From Chloracidobacterium sp. (lineage in GTDB: Bacteria > Acidobacteriota > Blastocatellia > Pyrinomonadales > Pyrinomonadaceae), in the NCBI GenBank assembly GCA_015075585.1, contig JABTUB010000001.1, positions 1,846,501 through 1,910,500 of the forward strand: 64,000 bases of DNA, written 5' to 3'. Positions 59,952 to 64,000 of this stretch are shown here, piece by piece. The position numbers and the translations under genes are program-made. Within the stretch, counting starts at the first letter, position 1. Each line of letters starts with the position of its first letter. The notes under the pieces were generated by a model. That model did not search any database and had not been told where the DNA came from. It saw only the letters and a list, made by a program, of their open reading frames with translations.

Positions 59952-62076
59952 CCTTGTACTTGTAACGCTGTTGCTCGCGAATTCTGCCGCAGATCCAGTT
60001 CGGGCGCAGGCTTTACCGCGCTTCGAGCCGAGCAAGAAGGCATGGCGAGAAGCTGATAAGTTACTTAAAAAGATGACGGTAGCCGAAAAGGTGGGCCAGT
60101 TGATCCATATCGGCATTAACGCAAGGTTCGCCAATCAGGACAGTGCCTTTTTTCAGGGATTAAAGCGGCAGGTCGCTGATAACAAGATCGGCGGTATCAT
60201 CTTTTTTGGTGCCCCGATCTACGAGACGGCGATTCTCGGCGATCGTATGCAGGAGAATGCGGCGATACCGCTGCTGCTCTCTCTCGATGCGGAGACCGGC
60301 ATCGGAATGCGTTTTGAGGATGCGACTAATCTGCCTTGGGCTATGGCGATGGCAGCGGCCGGCGACCCTGAACTCGCCCGAAGAGCAGGCATCGTAACCG
60401 GACGCGAGGCAAAGGCTCTCGGCATTCGCCACGTTTACGCACCGGTGTTCGACGTGAACAACAACGCTGCAAATCCGGTGATCAATGTTCGCTCGTTCGG
60501 TGAGGATCCGGCCGATGTTGCCCGCTTCGGTGTCGCCTTTGCCAAAGGCGTGCAGAGCCAACAAGTGCTCGCGACCGCAAAGCACTTTCCGGGACACGGA
60601 GACACGGCGGTCGATTCGCACCGCGGGCTTCCGATCATCGATCTGCCGCGTGAACGTCTCGACAAAGTGGAGCTGTTCCCTTTCAAGAAGGCGATCGAAG
60701 CCGGCATCGCCTCAGTAATGGTCGGGCATATTGCTCTTCCGCAGATCGACAACGAGCAAATAAAACCGCTGCGTGAATACAAAGGCGGCGATGCTGAAGC
60801 TGGCTCCGAGATCGTCGATCAAACGGCCACGATACCTGCAACGCTTTCGGAAAAGATACAAACAGGCATCCTGCGCAATGAGCTTGGATTTAAGGGATTG
60901 ATCGTATCTGACGCTATGTCAATGAGCGGCCTGACATTGTATTTTACTCAAGAGGAAGCCGCCGTCCGGGCTTTTCTTGCGGGCACCGACATCCTTGAAA
61001 AACCGTCAGATCCCGATGCGATGATCCGCGGCCTGTCCGAAGCGGTGGCAAGCGGCCGCATTCCGTGGTCGAGGCTTGATGATTCGGTGCGTCGGCAGCT
61101 TGCATGGAAATTCGAGCTTGGGCTGTTCAAGGAAAGGTTCGCAAATATAAACCGACTCGATCGCATCATCTCGACGCCGGACGTCACAGAGCTTAGCGAT
61201 GAGATCGCAGGCAAGGCGATAACGCTAGTGCGGAACGATGCGGATGCCCTGCCGATCGACGCGACAAAAAAGACGGTCCTTTTGGGTTTCTCGAATGGCT
61301 TTGATGGTCCTGTAACGATGGCGCCGTTCAATTCCGCCGCAAAGCGGCTCGTTCCCGAGGCGAAAGACCTGGCATCCTTTTATCTGCAGGAAAATTCTCT
61401 TGCCGAAGAATTTGCGGCCGCTCGCAACGCAGCGATGTCCGCCGATTCGATCGTCGTGGCAATGTACGGGCGTGTACGCAGCGGTGCAAAGAACAGCGTC
61501 GGCATACCCGAAGCAGGCGCGTCGATCGTGCGCGGTTTGCTTGCGGCCGGAAAGAATGTGATCGCCGTGAGTTTTGGCAACCCTTATATCCTTTCATCGT
61601 TCCCCGAGCTTCGCACATACATCGTGTCGTACGGCGATATGCCGAGCCTGCAGCGCGCGACCGCTCAAGTCCTGTTCGGCCGCCGAAATACGATGGGAAA
61701 GCTGCCGATCACATTGCCCGGGCTGTATCCGCGCGGAACAGGCCTCAGTTTAGATACTGTCGAACCTCTCTCTTTGCCGCGTCCCGCATTTCCTGCGGCC
61801 GCAAGGGCTGTGGCTGCTGCGGGAGATGTCGCGATCCAGATTCTGATCGATGGCAGCGGTGCCGTAACATCAACTCGCGTGTTATCCGGACATCCGCTAT
61901 TACGAAAGGCGGCTGAAAAAGCGGCTGAAAAAGCGCGTTTCAGATCGGACGGACGGACGCATCTGATCGTTCTGACCTATAGGTTCTTCGTTACTGATAA
62001 ACCGCCAAAGACGGATCCCGCCGGATCGTTTCATGAGGTCCTTGTTTCGGACGACCACTTGGTTACCGCAAGATGA
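59935..62076 (+). CDS. nagZ: Exported GH3 beta-N-acetylhexosaminidase (NagZ) with C-terminal TonB_C-like domain
   Basis: A 713-residue exported enzyme. The ATG at 59935 overlaps the symporter gene by 17 bases and gives a clean signal peptide (MRYLLSLVLVTLLLANSAADPVRAQA). Residues 35-400 are the GH3 barrel with K216HFPGHGDT, the NagZ dyad D227SH229 and the nucleophile Asp326 in IVSDAMSMSG; residues 410-600 match the second domain seen in Bacillus NagZ. Residues about 612-695 then read like a TonB C-terminal domain: LSLPRPAFPAAARAVAAAGDVAIQILIDGSGAVTS..VLSGHPLLRKAAEKAAEKARF. NagZ removes GlcNAc from muropeptides. The extra domain is not part of known NagZ proteins. It overlaps the next gene by 4 bases. 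Confidence 0.88.
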   Translation: MRYLLSLVLVTLLLANSAADPVRAQALPRFEPSKKAWREADKLLKKMTVAEKVGQLIHIGINARFANQDSAFFQGLKRQVADNKIGGIIFFGAPIYETAILGDRMQENAAIPLLLSLDAETGIGMRFEDATNLPWAMAMAAAGDPELARRAGIVTGREAKALGIRHVYAPVFDVNNNAANPVINVRSFGEDPADVARFGVAFAKGVQSQQVLATAKHFPGHGDTAVDSHRGLPIIDLPRERLDKVELFPFKKAIEAGIASVMVGHIALPQIDNEQIKPLREYKGGDAEAGSEIVDQTATIPATLSEKIQTGILRNELGFKGLIVSDAMSMSGLTLYFTQEEAAVRAFLAGTDILEKPSDPDAMIRGLSEAVASGRIPWSRLDDSVRRQLAWKFELGLFKERFANINRLDRIISTPDVTELSDEIAGKAITLVRNDADALPIDATKKTVLLGFSNGFDGPVTMAPFNSAAKRLVPEAKDLASFYLQENSLAEEFAAARNAAMSADSIVVAMYGRVRSGAKNSVGIPEAGASIVRGLLAAGKNVIAVSFGNPYILSSFPELRTYIVSYGDMPSLQRATAQVLFGRRNTMGKLPITLPGLYPRGTGLSLDTVEPLSLPRPAFPAAARAVAAAGDVAIQILIDGSGAVTSTRVLSGHPLLRKAAEKAAEKARFRSDGRTHLIVLTYRFFVTDKPPKTDPAGSFHEVLVSDDHLVTAR

Positions 62077-63464
62077 GTACGAAAGCTTTCTGGTCTCATA
62101 ATACTTCTCTCTCGTTGATCGACGGCCGCTTACACCTTGACGGGATCGATGCGGTCAAGCTTGCACGAGAGTACGGCACTCCTCTTTTTGTCTTTAGCGA
62201 GGCAAGGATCAGACATAACATTGCCCGACTGAGGCAAATAGGCGACGTGCTGCCCACGCCGCTTAAGATCTGTTACGCCGCAAAAGCGATGTCAACGATG
62301 GGCGTCCTTCGCGCGATACGCGATGCGGGCATTGACATAGAGGTCAATTCGGGCGGAGAACTTTGGAAGGCTTTACAAGCCGGTTTTTCAGGCCGGCAGA
62401 TCATCTTTAACGGTACAAGCAAGGAGGCTTGGGAACTCGAACTTGCGATCCGAAATAACATTTACGCAATACAAGCCGACTCCCTTTACGAACTCACGCT
62501 GATCGAAGGAACGGCGCAACATCTCGACATGAAAGCAAATGTCAGCCTGCGTCTTGTGCCGGAGATCGAATCAAAAACGCATTCAGGATTGCAGACCGCC
62601 TTGCTCACGTCGAAGTTCGGTATGATGCCTAACGAGGCGTTAGAAGCCTTCGCAAAATACAGATCATCGAGCAACCTCAACTTGTGCGGCATCCACCTGC
62701 ACGTCGGCTCACAAAATTCCGACCCGACCGTTTATACGGAGGCCCTCAAGGTTCTCTGCAATATGCTTGTCCGGATACGTACAGAGCTAGGCATCGACCT
62801 CGAACACATAAATCTCGGCGGCGGCTTCCCGGTCGATCATCTTGGCGAAGCATCGCCCGTAATGCAGCCCGAGCAACGCGGTTTGCTCGCCGCTGATTAC
62901 GAGCCTTACGCAGCGATCGCATCTGCTTGGCACGAGGCCGCTGAGAGCCACGCTGTCAATGATCTTACGGTCTTGATCGAACCGGGCCGCAGCATCATCG
63001 CCGATGCGGGCATTTGCCTGACGACCGTTCGCAACCGCAAGACACGGCCGGTCAGCGCCGATGCCGCTTCGGCCGATGATGAGCACTGGCTGCTGACCGA
63101 CGCAGGTTTCAACATCCTCCTTTCAATGGAAACCTACAAGTGGTACTACCATTTGATCTCAGCTGAGCGGGCAGGCGAGCGGCACGATTCGCCGTACAAG
63201 CTGGCAGGCCCGCTTTGTGACGGCGGCGATGTCTATTTTGATATCGAAGGCGGAATGAGACTGCCCGATCACAGGCTGCTTCCCGAGAATGTCCGGCCGG
63301 ATGAGATACTCGCACTGCTCAACTGCGGAGCCTATTCGCTCGCACAGGCGTCACAGTACAACGGCCGGTTCCTGCCCGCCGTTGTGTTGATAGATATTGC
63401 GGGACTTCCGAGACTGATACGAAAGCGCGACACCTTTAACGACCTCGTAAATAACGACATTTGA
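62073..63464 (+). CDS. lysA: Fold-III PLP decarboxylase, diaminopimelate-decarboxylase-like
   Basis: A 463-residue cytoplasmic PLP enzyme. The PLP-lysine motif is KICYAAKAMSTMGVLRAI; INLGGGFPVDHLG binds the phosphate; EPGRSIIADAG and GPLCDGGDVYFD (catalytic Cys, with D-G in place of the usual E-S of CESGD) are further family blocks. It is longer than typical LysA (about 420) and the substituted CDGGD motif leaves room for a related substrate. ATGA overlap with nagZ couples it to the peptidoglycan genes, where it could turn meso-DAP from stem peptides into lysine. Last gene of the + strand operon. Confidence 0.75.
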   Translation: MSTKAFWSHNTSLSLIDGRLHLDGIDAVKLAREYGTPLFVFSEARIRHNIARLRQIGDVLPTPLKICYAAKAMSTMGVLRAIRDAGIDIEVNSGGELWKALQAGFSGRQIIFNGTSKEAWELELAIRNNIYAIQADSLYELTLIEGTAQHLDMKANVSLRLVPEIESKTHSGLQTALLTSKFGMMPNEALEAFAKYRSSSNLNLCGIHLHVGSQNSDPTVYTEALKVLCNMLVRIRTELGIDLEHINLGGGFPVDHLGEASPVMQPEQRGLLAADYEPYAAIASAWHEAAESHAVNDLTVLIEPGRSIIADAGICLTTVRNRKTRPVSADAASADDEHWLLTDAGFNILLSMETYKWYYHLISAERAGERHDSPYKLAGPLCDGGDVYFDIEGGMRLPDHRLLPENVRPDEILALLNCGAYSLAQASQYNGRFLPAVVLIDIAGLPRLIRKRDTFNDLVNNDI

Positions 63465-63467
63465 CCG

Positions 63468-64000
63468 CTAAGCGAACTTTTGCATCGATCGGGCGACCGC
63501 CTCACGCTCGCCGTCGCCGAATTCAAGCCCGTCCTCACCGTACAGATCGGAGAGATCGGCAATGAGCGATGCCTGCGAGCTTTCATCCCGCACATCGGCG
63601 ATAACAGCAAGGTTTTGTAATGCCGCTTCGCGAGCGGCATCGGCACGGCCGCGTGCAAAATACCGTGCGGCGACCTCATTCAGAAAATGGGAACGCGATG
63701 TCGCCTGAGGCAGCGATCCTATCTGTTCGGCGGCGCTCGCTAAAAGATCGGCGGCAGATTCATCATCATTCGACCGAAGCTTTGCATCGCTCATTGCAAT
63801 GATGGTTTCAAGCCTCACAAAAGGCTCTGCGATCCGTTCGAGTGCATTTTGTGCAAGTTCGCCGGCATTCTGCGTGCTGAGGATCTGAGCGATCTGCGAC
63901 AGCGCACTGTCGCGTTCGGACGGATCAGTTATCTCCTCGGCAGCTTGCAGGTCCTTTTCCGGCACTGCGAATCCTGCATATTGCACGGCAACCGACGACA
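63468..64000 (-). CDS. Helical repeat protein, 5' end cut by the window edge
   Basis: At least 177 residues of an open frame that runs off the right edge, so the true N-terminus is missing. The visible part is helical, with repeat-like blocks (ERDSALSQIAQILSTQNAGELAQNALERI, DESAADLLASAAEQIGSLPQATSRSHFLNEVAARYFARGRADAAREAAL, DESSQASLIADLSDLYGEDG) resembling tetratricopeptide-type repeats. Function unknown. It converges on the lysA-like gene with 3 bases between the stops. Confidence 0.5.
   Translation of the reverse strand, partial: SSVAVQYAGFAVPEKDLQAAEEITDPSERDSALSQIAQILSTQNAGELAQNALERIAEPFVRLETIIAMSDAKLRSNDDESAADLLASAAEQIGSLPQATSRSHFLNEVAARYFARGRADAAREAALQNLAVIADVRDESSQASLIADLSDLYGEDGLEFGDGEREAVARSMQKFA

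Overview
The window looks like chromosomal DNA from an Acidobacteriota bacterium, probably near the Blastocatellia/Pyrinomonadaceae. The pointers are a VWFA-related protein of the acidobacterial type, an Oar-like TonB receptor with an N-terminal carboxypeptidase-regulatory domain, alternative complex III as quinol oxidase, and a TonB C-terminal domain used as a fusion module. This is inferred from gene content; there is no rRNA in the window. No tRNA, IS element, CRISPR array or prophage was seen. Coding density is high, and most neighbouring genes overlap or lie a few bases apart.

Layout. 1-6.8 kb (+): inactive-looking M16 peptidase homologue, UbiE/MenG methyltransferase, a DppB/DppC-type permease pair, a VWFA protein and MalQ. 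6.8-13 kb (-): four secreted proteins of unknown role, one a beta-propeller. 13.1-28.5 kb (-): one tightly packed 15-kb respiratory operon, Rrf2 regulator - dihaem cytochrome c - narGHJI - actABCDEF, closed by a clear intrinsic terminator and faced by a divergent PAS-LuxR regulator. 29.3-36.7 kb: a methyltransferase, then a small exported Cys/His protein followed by a CzcCBA-type heavy-metal efflux system (+). 36.8-45.8 kb: DUF937 protein, NHL-propeller/M23-like fusion, lipid kinase, SLC13-type carrier, a three-domain acyl-activating/carrier/acyltransferase fusion, and small membrane genes. 45.8-47.8 kb (-): CpxRA-like two-component system with a perfect GTAAA-N5-GTAAA site in its own upstream region.

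47.9-63.5 kb is the most interesting part: an apparently complete peptidoglycan (MurNAc/GlcNAc) salvage locus. It holds nagA, a TonB-dependent receptor, a fusion of an AmiE/YbbE-like serine hydrolase with a NamZ/YbbC (DUF1343) exo-muramidase, a LysR regulator, and the divergent operon murK-murQ-murT-like symporter-nagZ-lysA-like decarboxylase. It combines the Bacillus amiE-nagZ-namZ enzyme set with the Tannerella murTKQ uptake and kinase set. The NagZ carries a C-terminal TonB_C-like domain. The predicted route is: muropeptide import through the outer membrane; peptide removal (AmiE), GlcNAc removal (NagZ) and MurNAc release (NamZ) in the periplasm; uptake of MurNAc (MurT), phosphorylation (MurK), lactyl ether cleavage (MurQ), and deacetylation of GlcNAc-6-P (NagA). 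A DAP-decarboxylase-like enzyme may process the stem-peptide diamino acid.

Functions come from motif recognition in the translations; no database search was run.
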